The notes: generated by a model from the letters alone, not told the origin. 64,000 bases of DNA from an uncultured Pelagibacteraceae bacterium (GCA_902541285.1 CACBQD010000001.1:28351-92350); one strand, 5' to 3'. Shown: positions 1 to 8,809, numbered from the stretch's first letter. Made by a program: numbers and translations.

Positions 1-251
1 GAGTTTTAAAAAATTCTGGCAGATTTAATTTTAATCAATTTAATCAAAATATGTCATCTCAGAATATGAGTTTAGATGAAGCATATAGAATTTTAAATTT
101 AGATCCCAAAAAAAAATATACAAAAGATGAAGTAATGAATTCTTATAAAAAAATTATGAAAAAAATTCATCCAGATAGAAGTCCAGAATTAAATAATATT
201 GCTACTTTAGTGAACCAAGCCAAAGACACAGTCTTAAAATCGGTTGTTTAA
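1..251 (+). CDS. J-domain protein, Tim14/DnaJ-like, 5' end outside window
   Basis: This is the C-terminal part of a J-domain cochaperone. The helix II/III loop carries the diagnostic HPD motif (KKIHPDRSPE), which in this family stimulates the ATPase of a DnaK-type Hsp70. An ATG lies at 51, but the frame stays open to the left edge with no stop and reads VLKNSGRFNFNQFNQN before it, so the gene almost certainly starts outside the window. The family often has an N-terminal membrane helix and a C-terminal J domain of about 65 residues, which fits. It converges on the next gene with a 4-base overlap of the stop codons (TTAA). J-domain identity is well supported; the client is unknown. Confidence 0.85.
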   Translation, partial: VLKNSGRFNFNQFNQNMSSQNMSLDEAYRILNLDPKKKYTKDEVMNSYKKIMKKIHPDRSPELNNIATLVNQAKDTVLKSVV

Positions 252-1183
252 GTATAACTTAGTATTGATTTGTACACTTGTTCGACCTTAATTAAATTTG
301 GATCAATTTCACTTCCATGTGTAATATTGTTAACATTATATCCTTCAGGAATAATTCTAATATGATTAGGAGTATAATCCGTATATGCTTTTGGTGAGTC
401 CAATAAAATCACAAGGCTTGGTTTGCCAGATTGTGATGAAATATGTGAACCAAATGAATCATTCCCCACATACATATCTGCAGAAGCTATAAAAGGTATT
501 ACTTCCGAGATATTTTTGTTACTAAGATCTGTAATATTATCTCCTTCAACTTTATCCATTATTTCTTGAGCAATTAATTTTTCATTAGGACCACACAAAA
601 TAAAAAAATTAAATTTATTTAGTTTATTTAACTCATTTATTAGATTTGAGTAATTATCAGTGCCCCATTTTGTTGTTGGACCTGAAGATCCAGCTCCTAT
701 TACAATGTTAAATTTTGATTTATCAAAATAAGTTGATATACTTTTAAGTTTATTTTCATTTATGTGAATTTTTGTGTATGTTTGACATTTCTTTATATTT
801 AATACACTCGCAGTAAACTTTTGTGCTGCGTTGATTAAATGAAGATTTTTCTTTTTAAATAAAGGATAGTGATAAATATCTTTTATTCCAGCTAACTTAC
901 ACGCGATGAATATTCTAGGACTTGGATAATAAATAAATATTTTATCAAAATTGTATTTTTTTAATTCCGATGAAAAACTAAATATATTTTTAAATTTATT
1001 ATATTTTTTATCTATTACTATGACTTCTTTAATTTTAGGATCATCCTCTAATGCATCCGACAAATTATTGCATAATGTAAAAACTGTTACAGGTCCAAAC
1101 TTTTCAGATAACTGATGCACATAACTTAGATGTAACAAATTTGCCCCAAGACCTATATAGCTAAGATAAACACAAACTTTCAT
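248..1183 (-). CDS. Glycosyltransferase family 9 (heptosyltransferase-like)
   Basis: The 311-residue protein has the two-domain GT-B layout of ADP-heptose:LPS heptosyltransferases. The C-terminal half shows the donor-binding features of the family: GAGSSGPTTKW at about residues 163-173, an ILCGPNE strand at about 195-201 and GNDSFGSH at about 240-247, matching the usual G-x-D-(S/T)-G-x-x-H. It probably adds a sugar to a lipopolysaccharide core or another surface glycan on the cytoplasmic side of the membrane. The donor sugar cannot be told from sequence. The gene is alone on its strand, divergent from a lyase gene across 73 bases. Family assignment is solid, substrate open. Confidence 0.8.
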   Translation of the reverse strand: MKVCVYLSYIGLGANLLHLSYVHQLSEKFGPVTVFTLCNNLSDALEDDPKIKEVIVIDKKYNKFKNIFSFSSELKKYNFDKIFIYYPSPRIFIACKLAGIKDIYHYPLFKKKNLHLINAAQKFTASVLNIKKCQTYTKIHINENKLKSISTYFDKSKFNIVIGAGSSGPTTKWGTDNYSNLINELNKLNKFNFFILCGPNEKLIAQEIMDKVEGDNITDLSNKNISEVIPFIASADMYVGNDSFGSHISSQSGKPSLVILLDSPKAYTDYTPNHIRIIPEGYNVNNITHGSEIDPNLIKVEQVYKSILSYT

Positions 1184-1256
1184 AAGTATTTAGAATATAT
1201 TTTTTTATTATTTTTTTCTTAAATCTATTCTATAATTATAGTCATATAATTAAGTT

Positions 1257-2135
1257 ATGATTAATGGAATATATGCAGCTACATTGTCAGTATTAGATAA
1301 AAATCTGGCGTTAAATAGTGAAAAAACTATTAAATATGCTGAAAATCTAATCGACAAAGGTTGCCATGGAGTAGTTTTTTTTGGAAGTACTGGACAATCA
1401 CAACTCATATCTCTTTCGGAAAAAATTCAATTAATCAATTTGTTACCAAAAAGTAATTATAGGGACAAATTTATAATTGGAACCGGTCTTAATTCGCTAG
1501 TTGATAATATTAATTTGATAAAAATAGCCAAATCAAATGGGTTTAATAAATTTCTAATTATGCCTCCTGCCTATTATAAGTATAGCGATCACGATGTGAT
1601 TAATTTTTACTCAAGAATAATAGATGAAATTAATGAATGTAAAATAATTTTATATAATTTCGAAAAACTCTCAGGATATAAATTTAGTATTGATTGTGTT
1701 GAAGAGCTAGTAAAAAAATTTCCAAGTCAAATAGTTGGAGTAAAAGACAGTTCTTATAATTTGTATGAAAATTTGAAAATAGATAATTTTTCAGTAATGC
1801 CAGGTTCAGAGTCAAAATTATTGAAAGGACTTGAACTAGGTTGCTCTGGAATAATTACAGCAACAACAAATGTTACTTCAGTTTTAGCAAGAGATGTTTA
1901 CGATAAATTTCAAAATGGATCAGATCAATCTTCAAACGAAAAGTTGTGTTTAGTAAGAAGCATTTTCGATAAATTTAATTTAATCTCTGGATTACATACT
2001 TTTATGGCGCAAATTGATCAGGACTACCAGAATTTAATTCCACCATTAAAGTTATTAAATGAAAACGAAAAAAAAATATTTTTTGATGAACTTCAAAAGC
2101 TTGATTTTGACTTTAAGCACTTAAAAGCAGCATAA
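1257..2135 (+). CDS. DapA/NanA-family aldolase or lyase (2-keto acid lyase-like)
   Basis: This is a 292-residue TIM-barrel protein of the dihydrodipicolinate synthase/N-acetylneuraminate lyase superfamily. Visible catalytic elements are GSTGQS (43-48), the Tyr of LYN (133) and the Schiff-base Lys of GVKDSS (163). The segment after LYN reads FEKLSG rather than the VPxRTG of true DapA, so the arginine that binds the dicarboxylic substrate is missing. LYNxxxLSG is instead the N-acetylneuraminate lyase/KDG aldolase pattern, so cleavage of a 2-keto-3-deoxy sugar acid is more likely than lysine synthesis. The stop codon overlaps the next ATG by one base (TAATG), which suggests translational coupling with the lipid methyltransferase gene. 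Confidence 0.75.
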   Translation: MINGIYAATLSVLDKNLALNSEKTIKYAENLIDKGCHGVVFFGSTGQSQLISLSEKIQLINLLPKSNYRDKFIIGTGLNSLVDNINLIKIAKSNGFNKFLIMPPAYYKYSDHDVINFYSRIIDEINECKIILYNFEKLSGYKFSIDCVEELVKKFPSQIVGVKDSSYNLYENLKIDNFSVMPGSESKLLKGLELGCSGIITATTNVTSVLARDVYDKFQNGSDQSSNEKLCLVRSIFDKFNLISGLHTFMAQIDQDYQNLIPPLKLLNENEKKIFFDELQKLDFDFKHLKAA

Positions 2136-3322
2136 TGAAACTTATAAATTTTTTAAATGATTTATTCAAAGAAGATGGCTTTATCTTAATAGATTATAAT
2201 TCTAACAGATATGTTATAGGAAAGCCTTTGAAAGAAATTCCTATAGAATTACAATTGCTAGACAAAAGTTTGCATAAAAAATTACTTTTCCATCCTGATT
2301 TATATTTTGGCGAAGCATATACCAATGGCTCTTTAAGATTAAAAAATGGAACCTTGACGGAATTTCTTGATATAGCTTTTAAAAATATTGGAAGAGCAGA
2401 TATTAATATATATGGAAAGATATTAAATAAAATAAAGGGAACTTTAAAATATTTAACAAGTTTTAATAAAATTGTTAAATCTAAACAAAATGTTGCACAC
2501 CATTATGATATTTCAGAAAAATTATATGATTTGTTTCTTGATAAAAAAAGACAATATTCATGTGCATACTTCAAAAATGAGAATGATAGCTTGGAAACTG
2601 CTCAAGAAAATAAAATTGATCACATAATTAAAAAACTTCATATACAACCTAACCAAAAAGTTTTAGATATTGGATCTGGTTGGGGAACACTTGCAATTGA
2701 CATTGCAAAAAAAACAAAAGCTTCAGTTACCGGAATTACACTCTCAGAAAATCAATTAAAATATAGCCAAGAAAAAGCCAAAGAATTAAATTTAGATAAT
2801 CAAGTTGAATTTAAATTAATAGATTACAGACAATTGAATGAAAAATTTGATAGGATAGTTAGTGTTGGAATGTTTGAACATGTTGGAAAAAAATTCTATG
2901 AAACCTATTTTAATAGAGTGTCTCAAATGTTAAAAAAGGATGGAGTAGCTTTGATACACACAATTGGATCAAATCTACCACCTAGAGACCCACAGCCTTG
3001 GATAACAAAATATATATTTCCTGGTGGATATACCCCTAGTTTAAGCGAAATAGCGAGGCCAATAGAGGATTCTGGACTTATAGCTACAGATATAGAGATT
3101 TTAAGGATGCACTATGCTCACACATTAAGAAATTGGAAAGAAAGATTTCTATCAAAAAAAGATCAAGTTTTAGAAATGTTTGATGAAAAATTTTTAAGGA
3201 TGTGGGAATTTTATCTTACAAGTTGTGAAATGGCTTTTAAATGGGGAGATCAAGTTGTATTTCAACTTCAGCTAACTAAAGATATTAGATCTGTACCTAA
3301 TACTAGAGACTATATTTATTAA
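2135..3322 (+). CDS. cfa: Cyclopropane-fatty-acyl-phospholipid synthase family methyltransferase
   Basis: The 395-residue protein matches the length and order of Cfa/mycolic acid methyltransferases: an N-terminal lipid-handling domain, then HHYDISEKLYDLFLD at about 122-136, Cys144 in YSCAYF, and the SAM-binding loop VLDIGSGWG at about 176-184. FEHVGKKFYETYF further on is also typical. The family transfers a methylene or methyl from S-adenosylmethionine to an unsaturated acyl chain of a membrane phospholipid. The start overlaps the upstream lyase stop by one base. Activity could be cyclopropanation or plain methylation; sequence alone does not separate these. Confidence 0.85.
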   Translation: MKLINFLNDLFKEDGFILIDYNSNRYVIGKPLKEIPIELQLLDKSLHKKLLFHPDLYFGEAYTNGSLRLKNGTLTEFLDIAFKNIGRADINIYGKILNKIKGTLKYLTSFNKIVKSKQNVAHHYDISEKLYDLFLDKKRQYSCAYFKNENDSLETAQENKIDHIIKKLHIQPNQKVLDIGSGWGTLAIDIAKKTKASVTGITLSENQLKYSQEKAKELNLDNQVEFKLIDYRQLNEKFDRIVSVGMFEHVGKKFYETYFNRVSQMLKKDGVALIHTIGSNLPPRDPQPWITKYIFPGGYTPSLSEIARPIEDSGLIATDIEILRMHYAHTLRNWKERFLSKKDQVLEMFDEKFLRMWEFYLTSCEMAFKWGDQVVFQLQLTKDIRSVPNTRDYIY

Positions 3323-3351
3323 AAATTAGCTGATAAAGCTGTATTTCTTAA

Positions 3352-4530
3352 ATGAAAAAAAAGAAAAAAAAACCTAAAAAAAAAAATTTAAAAACAAAGG
3401 TTAAAAAATCAAAAAATAAATCCAAGTCAAAAATAAAGAAAAAAATACCAAAATTAAAAAAAAAAATAACAAAAAGATTAAATCGAAGAAAAAAAATAAA
3501 AAAAGTTAAGTTAAAGACAAGTACTGAAAAGGGTATTATTTCAAGAACGGTCAGACTTGAGGAAGATTTAAAAAATAAGTTTTCTTTCAAATTTAGTTTT
3601 AATTTATTAGCAATTGATAAATTAATACAAAAATTTTTTCAAAGTATAGAATTTAAATTAATTCGTTTTAAAGAAATAAGAGCTGAGGAAAAAAGGCAAA
3701 TTAAACTTGAGAAAATTGAGCAAGCAGAAAAGGAAAAAATCGAAATTGAAAAACAGAAGAAAGTAGATGAGTTAGCTTTTTTAAAAGAAAAAGAAATCCA
3801 GTTAAAACAAGAACAAAAATTAGAAAGAGAAAGAGCAAAAGATATAAAATTATTCTTAAGAAAAGAACAGGCTATACTAAGAAAAGAGCAGGCGGAGAGA
3901 CAAAAGAAATTTTTACAAGAATTAAAATTAGAAAAGCAAATAGAAAAGTTTAGAATAAGAGAGGTAAAAGAATTAGAACAACTAGAAAAATTAGCGTTAA
4001 GAGAAAAGAGAGAGGATTATTCAGGATTACAAGAGCGTATCGAAAAACTAAAATTAAAATATCAACAAATAAGAGATCAGAAAATAAGAGAACGAGTTGA
4101 AGCCTTAGGCATAGAAACACAAGAAGGAGACGATAGAGCAAAATTACTTCAAAGAGAAAGGGAGTATACTTTAGCTAGGCAAAAAATTGAGTTTGCACTT
4201 GAAAGCTTTTACAGAAGTGCGAATAGTTTAGTTTTTCAACTTAATAAAAGATATATAACTAAACATATGTCTATCTTGAGATGCATAGACAGAAGATTCG
4301 AAACTGGAGAGATATTTATAAAATGGGATGAGACAATTGACGATGAGTGGTTAATACTAATTTATATTAAAAATAATTCTCCAGATGAAGGTATAGTCAT
4401 TGAAGACAAAACAAATGAAGAAAAAAATATTTCACATGAATTTAAACCAAGTGAAATTTTTAAAGCCTCAGATTTAATGGTAGATTCATTAACCCAGCTG
4501 ATTGCAAAAAAAAGATCTAAGAACAATTAA
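3352..4530 (+). CDS. Lys-rich, coiled-coil hypothetical protein
   Basis: I do not recognise a named family for this 392-residue protein. The first 60 or so residues are about half lysine with scattered Ser/Thr/Pro, a highly basic tail of the sort seen in nucleic-acid-binding tails. Residues about 100-270 are a long charged helix rich in Glu/Lys/Arg/Gln with heptad-like spacing, a likely coiled coil. The last 110 or so residues are a small mixed domain (RRFETGEIFIKWDE, DEWLILIYIKN) ending in another basic tail. No signal peptide or membrane segment is visible. It ends on a TTAA shared with the convergent TPR gene. A role in nucleoid or RNA binding is only an inference from composition. Confidence 0.75.
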   Translation: MKKKKKKPKKKNLKTKVKKSKNKSKSKIKKKIPKLKKKITKRLNRRKKIKKVKLKTSTEKGIISRTVRLEEDLKNKFSFKFSFNLLAIDKLIQKFFQSIEFKLIRFKEIRAEEKRQIKLEKIEQAEKEKIEIEKQKKVDELAFLKEKEIQLKQEQKLERERAKDIKLFLRKEQAILRKEQAERQKKFLQELKLEKQIEKFRIREVKELEQLEKLALREKREDYSGLQERIEKLKLKYQQIRDQKIRERVEALGIETQEGDDRAKLLQREREYTLARQKIEFALESFYRSANSLVFQLNKRYITKHMSILRCIDRRFETGEIFIKWDETIDDEWLILIYIKNNSPDEGIVIEDKTNEEKNISHEFKPSEIFKASDLMVDSLTQLIAKKRSKNN

Positions 4531-5075
4531 ATTTGTTGGTCTTTGATAATTTCTTCTATTAATTTTATATTTTCTCCACTTTTGATTAATGGATAAATAG
4601 ATTTTGCTTTTCTCAAGTCATCAACTGCTTTTTCATATTCCTTTAAGCTTAAGTATATTTGCGCTCGTCCTGATAATGCTCCAAAATGTCTTGGCTCTAG
4701 ATCTAAAACTTTTTCAATATCATCTAACGATTTCTCATAATCCCCCAATATAAATAGTAATGTTGCTCTCTTATTCCAACCCTCTGCCCATTTTGGGTCC
4801 TCATTAATCACATCTGTAAATAGTTTTAATGCCATTCTATACTGCTGATGGTACATGGAATAAGTTCCGTTCTCTAATTTGTTCGTCAGATAATCATTGT
4901 TTGGGTGTCTTGTCCATTTATTCCAAATTTGATCTTCTAGCTTTTCTGCTTGTTGTAAATTTTTTGCATTAAGCAATTCTTTAAATAATATATTTAAATT
5001 GTCTGAATACACATTATTTGTACTTACAAATAAAAATATAATTATAAAACTTACATATTTTTTAATCACTGACAT
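4527..5075 (-). CDS. Exported TPR-repeat protein
   Basis: The 182-residue protein starts with a signal peptide (basic MSVIKK, then a hydrophobic stretch, cleavage probably near residue 24 after NVYS). The body is helical with two to three tetratricopeptide repeats, clearest in AEGWNKRATLLFILGDYEKS and GALSGRAQIYLSLKEYEKA. TPR proteins of this size in alphaproteobacteria are usually periplasmic scaffold proteins. The partner is unknown. Its start lies 14 bases inside the 3' end of the upstream regulator gene, so the two may be translationally coupled. Confident as a gene and a TPR protein, no more. Confidence 0.85.
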   Translation of the reverse strand: MSVIKKYVSFIIIFLFVSTNNVYSDNLNILFKELLNAKNLQQAEKLEDQIWNKWTRHPNNDYLTNKLENGTYSMYHQQYRMALKLFTDVINEDPKWAEGWNKRATLLFILGDYEKSLDDIEKVLDLEPRHFGALSGRAQIYLSLKEYEKAVDDLRKAKSIYPLIKSGENIKLIEEIIKDQQI

Positions 5076-6486
5076 ATACAGATACTCCTCTAGAATTAAT
5101 GTCTACATCAAATTTTTTATGCAATGGTGGAAAAGCTCTTTGAGAACAATCCAGTCTATCACAAGTTCTACATGAAACCCCTACAGGTATCTCTGATTTT
5201 TTATCATTCAAATCTAAGTTTTCCGTATAAACAAAATCTCTTGCATATTTGGCTTCACATCCAAGTCCAATAGATAACATACTTTTTTTTTGTCCATATC
5301 TTCCTATACCTTTTTCAACAGTTCTTGCTATACATACATACTTTTCGCCATTAGTCATTTTACTTACTGCGGCCTGTATAACACCAGGTCTAGAAAAAGC
5401 CGAATATACATTCCATCGAGGACAAGCACCACCATAACGTGGTATTTCTATACCTGACAATGAAAATCTTTTTGAAATGTTACCAGCGACATCAACTCTC
5501 AAAAAATGAAAAGGAACCCCAGGTAATTTAGGATCATTCAAACATGTGACCCTATGTGTGACTTGTTCGAATGAAGTTGCAAAAGTATTTTGCAATAACT
5601 CTAAATCATATTTAAGTTTTTTACATTCAGAATGAAATAATTTGTAGGGCATTAAAATTGCTGCACCACAATAGTTTAATAAAGCAACTTTTGTTAATTT
5701 TTTCGACTCTTCATTTGGATAATTAAAAGTATCAAGATAAGAATTTATTATATCACTTGCTCCCTCTTGTACAATTTGAGCTGCTGCATGTAATTTCTTT
5801 GTTTCCAAAGATAAATAATCAGACAATAGTAACTTTCTATTTTTGTTATCATAAATTTTTGAGAATGGTTTTCCTTCCTCAGGAATTATATCTTGCACTT
5901 CAATTTTATACTCTGATTTTAAATAATCACATAAAGCAATATATCTTGTTCTATTATTTTGTTTTATTTGTTCAAAGATTTGATTTGCAAATTCCTCTAG
6001 TTTTGGAAAAAAATTTCTATTTTCTTGCAAAAAATCTGAAATTACTTCTCCGGGAAATGAGTTTTTTCTATTATCTACAATTTTTCCTGAAAGTTTTTCA
6101 ATTTTGTTAACTAATTCATGATCTTTTTTTTTCAAAATGTCTCCTAATCTTATAAGAGCTTTACCAATTTTTGGATTACTATTTGCAAGATCTTTAACTT
6201 CTGGACCAACTATATCCAAATCTTCAAAAAGTTGATCATCAAGTAATTCTGAAATTGTGTTGACCATATTGATATCTGATTTATTTGTTAGATCGCTAAT
6301 GTTGATTCTTAACTCCTCACAAATTTTTAAAAGCAACTCCCCGTCAATTTTTCTCTTACCCCCCTCGATTAAAGCTAAATAACTTGGTGAAATGTTAAGT
6401 TGTGAGGCTAGTTTGTTTGCTTGCATACCTAGCTGCCTTCTAAAAGCTTTTATTTTTGGACCAATGTTTAATTCTACTTGACTCAT
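5062..6486 (-). CDS. XRE/ScfR (RamB-like) regulator of acyl-CoA and glyoxylate metabolism
   Basis: The 474-residue protein has the layout of the short-chain fatty acyl-CoA regulator family: an N-terminal XRE helix-turn-helix (about 8-62, with LASQLNISPSYLALIEGGKR), a central IrrE/ImmA-like domain (LHAAAQIVQEGASD, the HExxH not kept) and a DUF2083-type C-terminus with a cysteine cluster CRTCDRLDC (Cys439, 442, 447). Family members such as RamB control acetate and glyoxylate-cycle genes. Here the gene is divergent from aceA, which fits that role. Boxes TTTGTAAA lie 7 bases upstream of its own start codon, so autoregulation is likely. Family assignment strong; regulation of aceA is inferred from context. 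Confidence 0.88.
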   Translation of the reverse strand: MSQVELNIGPKIKAFRRQLGMQANKLASQLNISPSYLALIEGGKRKIDGELLLKICEELRINISDLTNKSDINMVNTISELLDDQLFEDLDIVGPEVKDLANSNPKIGKALIRLGDILKKKDHELVNKIEKLSGKIVDNRKNSFPGEVISDFLQENRNFFPKLEEFANQIFEQIKQNNRTRYIALCDYLKSEYKIEVQDIIPEEGKPFSKIYDNKNRKLLLSDYLSLETKKLHAAAQIVQEGASDIINSYLDTFNYPNEESKKLTKVALLNYCGAAILMPYKLFHSECKKLKYDLELLQNTFATSFEQVTHRVTCLNDPKLPGVPFHFLRVDVAGNISKRFSLSGIEIPRYGGACPRWNVYSAFSRPGVIQAAVSKMTNGEKYVCIARTVEKGIGRYGQKKSMLSIGLGCEAKYARDFVYTENLDLNDKKSEIPVGVSCRTCDRLDCSQRAFPPLHKKFDVDINSRGVSVYVSD

Positions 6487-6492
6487 TTACTA

Positions 6493-6523
6493 TTTGTAAA
6501 CTTTGTAAATTATTATTTACAAA
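6493..6523. promoter_or_regulatory. Candidate operator A: TTTGTAAA boxes in front of the ScfR-type regulator
   Basis: TTTGTAAA occurs twice in tandem (6493-6500 and 6502-6509). The second copy also forms a perfect 9-base inverted repeat with ATTTACAAA (6502-6510 and 6515-6523, 4-base spacer). The block begins 7 bases upstream of the regulator start codon, so protein bound here would cover its ribosome-binding region or promoter. RamB-type proteins are known to bind a related TTTGCAAA-like motif. That the neighbouring regulator binds here is inference. Confidence 0.6.
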
Positions 6524-6565
6524 AAATTTATTGTATTTACTGGACTTTTAACATTTTTTGTAGAT

Positions 6566-6596
6566 TTTGTAAATATTGTAAATTATAAAGTTTACA
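6566..6596. promoter_or_regulatory. Candidate operator B: second TTTGTAAA pair on the aceA side
   Basis: TTTGTAAA (6566-6573) is followed at the same 9-base step by ATTGTAAA (6575-6582), repeating the tandem architecture of operator A. TTTACA at 6591-6596 gives an inverted half-site with GTAAA, 8 bases apart, and touches the ATG of the small ORF at 6596. Another half-site, TTTAC, lies at 6536-6540. The placement between the divergent genes suits control of the small ORF and aceA. Confidence 0.55.
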
Positions 6597-6757
6597 TGGA
6601 CAAAAATACTATAAAAAACATTGAAACTAGTTCTCAAACCACAAATCACCAAGAGCACCAAGAGCATAGAAGCAGAGGGGTTTATTTAAGAGATGACCAC
6701 TGTGATTGGGGATCAAGTGGAATGAATGAGTTTACAGAAGAATATAAAGAAAAGTAA
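6596..6757 (+). CDS. 53-residue small protein upstream of aceA
   Basis: An uninterrupted ATG-to-TAA frame lies between the operators and aceA, 29 bases before the aceA start. The protein is hydrophilic. It has a His/Glu-rich segment [10 protein letters not shown] at about 18-27 and a conserved-looking core [18 protein letters not shown] at about 29-46. The mix of His, Asp, Cys and Trp is not what random AT-rich DNA would encode and resembles a small metal-binding or regulatory peptide. No clear Shine-Dalgarno sequence precedes it, so it may be leaderless or weakly translated. I know no family for it. Being co-oriented and close to aceA, it is probably co-transcribed. Confidence 0.65.
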   Translation: MDKNTIKNIETSSQTTNHQEHQEHRSRGVYLRDDHCDWGSSGMNEFTEEYKEK

Positions 6758-6774
6758 AAAGAATTAGTTTTTTT

Positions 6775-6782
6775 AAAGGGGG
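6775..6782 (+). promoter_or_regulatory. Strong ribosome-binding site of aceA
   Basis: AAAGGGGG lies 4 bases before the aceA ATG at 6787. Most genes in the window have weak or no visible Shine-Dalgarno sequences, so this strong site fixes the aceA start and suggests high translation. Confidence 0.7.
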
Positions 6783-6786
6783 AATA

Positions 6787-8061
6787 ATGTCAGCCGAGAA
6801 AATCTCGTACGAGTTGAAAAGATTTGCAGGAATACAAAGGGATTATAAGCCAGATGAAGTAGAAAGGCTAAGAGGATCTATTAGAATTGAGTATTCAATG
6901 TGTAAACAGCAATCTCAAAAACTCTGGAGATTGTTGAATACAGAGCCATATGTAAACACACTTGGTTCTTTATCAGGAAATCAAGCTGTTCAACATGCAA
7001 AAGCAGGTTTAAAAGCAATTTATTTAAGTGGTTGGCAAGTTGCAGCAGACGCAAACAGCGCTGGAGAAATGTATCCAGATCAATCTTTATATCCGTATGA
7101 CAGCGCGCCTAAATTAGTTGAGTCTATGAATAATTCCTTAATTAGAGCGGATCAAATTCAACATATGGAAATTGCAGATGGAGATATGAAAAGCAGCGAA
7201 AGAACTGATTACATGTTGCCAATTATTGCAGATGGTGAAGCAGGATTTGGTGGACCGTTAAATGTATTTGAGCTAACAAAAAAATTTATAAAAGCTGGCG
7301 CGGCTGGAGTTCATTTTGAAGACCAACTAGCTAGTGAAAAAAAATGTGGACATATGGGTGGTAAGGTACTTGTTCCTACTGGAACCATGGTCCGAAATCT
7401 AAAAGCAGCGAGATTGGCAGCTGATATTGCCGACGTTCCTCTCATTATTCTTGCAAGAACAGATGCCAACGCTGCGAAACTAATAACAAACGATTTTGAT
7501 GAAAATGATAAACCGTTTTTAACCGGGGAAAGGTCACCTGAAGGCTTTTATTATGTAAAAGATGGTATTGATCAAGCAATCTCAAGAGGGTTAGCTTATG
7601 CACCTTACGCGGATTTAATATGGTGTGAAACTGCAACACCTAATTTAGAAGAAGCAAAAAAGTTTGCTGATGCAATACATGCAAAATTTCCTGGCAAGAT
7701 GTTAGCTTATAATTGCTCCCCATCATTTAATTGGAAGAAACATTTATCTGATGATGAGATTGCAACATTTCAAACTAAAATTGGAATGATGGGATATAAA
7801 TTTCAATTTATAACTTTAGCAGGTTTCCATACGCAAAATATTGCTATTTTCGAGCTTGCAGAAAAGTATAAAAAGGAAGGTATGACTGCTTACTCTAGAA
7901 TACAACAAAACGAATTTGCTAGAGAAAAAGATGGATATACAAGTGTTAAACATCAAAGAGAAGTTGGCACTTCTTATTTTGATGCAGTCTCCAATACAAT
8001 AAGTTCTGGAAAGAGCTCCACAACAGCAATGGAAGGCTCAACAGAATCTGAGCAATTTTAA
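6787..8061 (+). CDS. aceA: Isocitrate lyase
   Basis: The enzyme cleaves isocitrate to glyoxylate and succinate, the first step of the glyoxylate shunt, and acts in the cytoplasm. The 424-residue length matches bacterial isocitrate lyases. The catalytic loop KKCGHMGGK (185-193, Cys187) is intact, as are [10 protein letters not shown] (147-156), which binds the metal and glyoxylate, and FEDQLASE (177-184). The start is fixed by an AAAGGGGG site. The gene is divergent from a RamB-like regulator, with repeated TTTGTAAA boxes between, so induction during growth on C2 compounds or fatty acids is likely. Its stop overlaps the convergent J-domain gene by 4 bases. Confidence 0.97.
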   Translation: MSAEKISYELKRFAGIQRDYKPDEVERLRGSIRIEYSMCKQQSQKLWRLLNTEPYVNTLGSLSGNQAVQHAKAGLKAIYLSGWQVAADANSAGEMYPDQSLYPYDSAPKLVESMNNSLIRADQIQHMEIADGDMKSSERTDYMLPIIADGEAGFGGPLNVFELTKKFIKAGAAGVHFEDQLASEKKCGHMGGKVLVPTGTMVRNLKAARLAADIADVPLIILARTDANAAKLITNDFDENDKPFLTGERSPEGFYYVKDGIDQAISRGLAYAPYADLIWCETATPNLEEAKKFADAIHAKFPGKMLAYNCSPSFNWKKHLSDDEIATFQTKIGMMGYKFQFITLAGFHTQNIAIFELAEKYKKEGMTAYSRIQQNEFAREKDGYTSVKHQREVGTSYFDAVSNTISSGKSSTTAMEGSTESEQF

Positions 8062-8777
8062 TTACTCTTTAGCTTTTGGATTTGATCCCAGGCTGAATTA
8101 ATAGCTCTCATTTTCTTTTTACTTTCCTCAATAACTTCCTGAGGAACTCCTTTACTTAGAAGTAAGTCAGGATGATGTTCTTTACTTAATTTTAAATATC
8201 TTTTTCTAATATCTGTAAGATTATCATCAGGTTTGCTCTCTAATACCACATATGGATTGAGTTTATCTGATGATTTTCTACCCTCAACTATTCCATTGAA
8301 CTGGGCGTTACTAAGACCAAATAATTGAGAAACATGTTGTATCATTCTAAATTCTTGATCACTTATATTTCCATCAGCTTCTGCAATATAAAATAATATA
8401 TTAATGACTTCTTCCAATACATTTATATTTCCTTGATAAATCTGTGCTATTTGTTTTGCATATGGCTCGTAACCAGTGCTTTCTTCTTTAGCTTTATTAA
8501 AAATTTTTCCAACTTGATCTAATTCATCTTCTGGAATTTTGAGTTTATCTTTTACCGCTATTAATTCCTCTCTACTAACCTGTCCGTCTGCTTTACTCAG
8601 TTTCGCTGATAAAACTATAAGAGCTAATGCAAAAACTTGTTGAGGTTGTGCAAAAGATTTAAATGATGATCCTGATCTTGATACTTTTCCACCAATTAAG
8701 GAACCTAATAGCATTCCAAACGGCCCTCCTAAAGAAAAACCGATCATCCCACCAATTAAACTTCCCCAGATAGACAT
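8058..8777 (-). CDS. DjlA-like TerB/J-domain membrane protein
   Basis: The 239-residue protein has three parts: a Gly-rich hydrophobic N-terminus (1-31, glycine-zipper-like), a TerB-type helical domain with two acidic DG turns ([10 protein letters not shown] at 62-71 and [11 protein letters not shown] at 133-143), and a C-terminal J domain with HPD at 202-204. This is the architecture of DjlA, a membrane-anchored DnaJ-like cochaperone that recruits DnaK to the inner membrane. It converges on aceA with a 4-base stop overlap. Family is clear; its physiological client is not. Confidence 0.85.
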   Translation of the reverse strand: MSIWGSLIGGMIGFSLGGPFGMLLGSLIGGKVSRSGSSFKSFAQPQQVFALALIVLSAKLSKADGQVSREELIAVKDKLKIPEDELDQVGKIFNKAKEESTGYEPYAKQIAQIYQGNINVLEEVINILFYIAEADGNISDQEFRMIQHVSQLFGLSNAQFNGIVEGRKSSDKLNPYVVLESKPDDNLTDIRKRYLKLSKEHHPDLLLSKGVPQEVIEESKKKMRAINSAWDQIQKLKSN

Positions 8778-8809
8778 ATAAAAAAAATTTAATATAATTT
8801 AATATATTT

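Noticed and set aside
3348..3590. Minus-strand open frame rich in Phe/Leu
   Set aside because: It is the mirror of the Lys-rich poly-A start of the plus-strand gene; AAA read backwards gives Phe. No ribosome site or sensible fold.
5757..6110. Plus-strand open frame inside the ScfR-type regulator gene
   Set aside because: Aromatic-rich antisense shadow of a well-supported gene.
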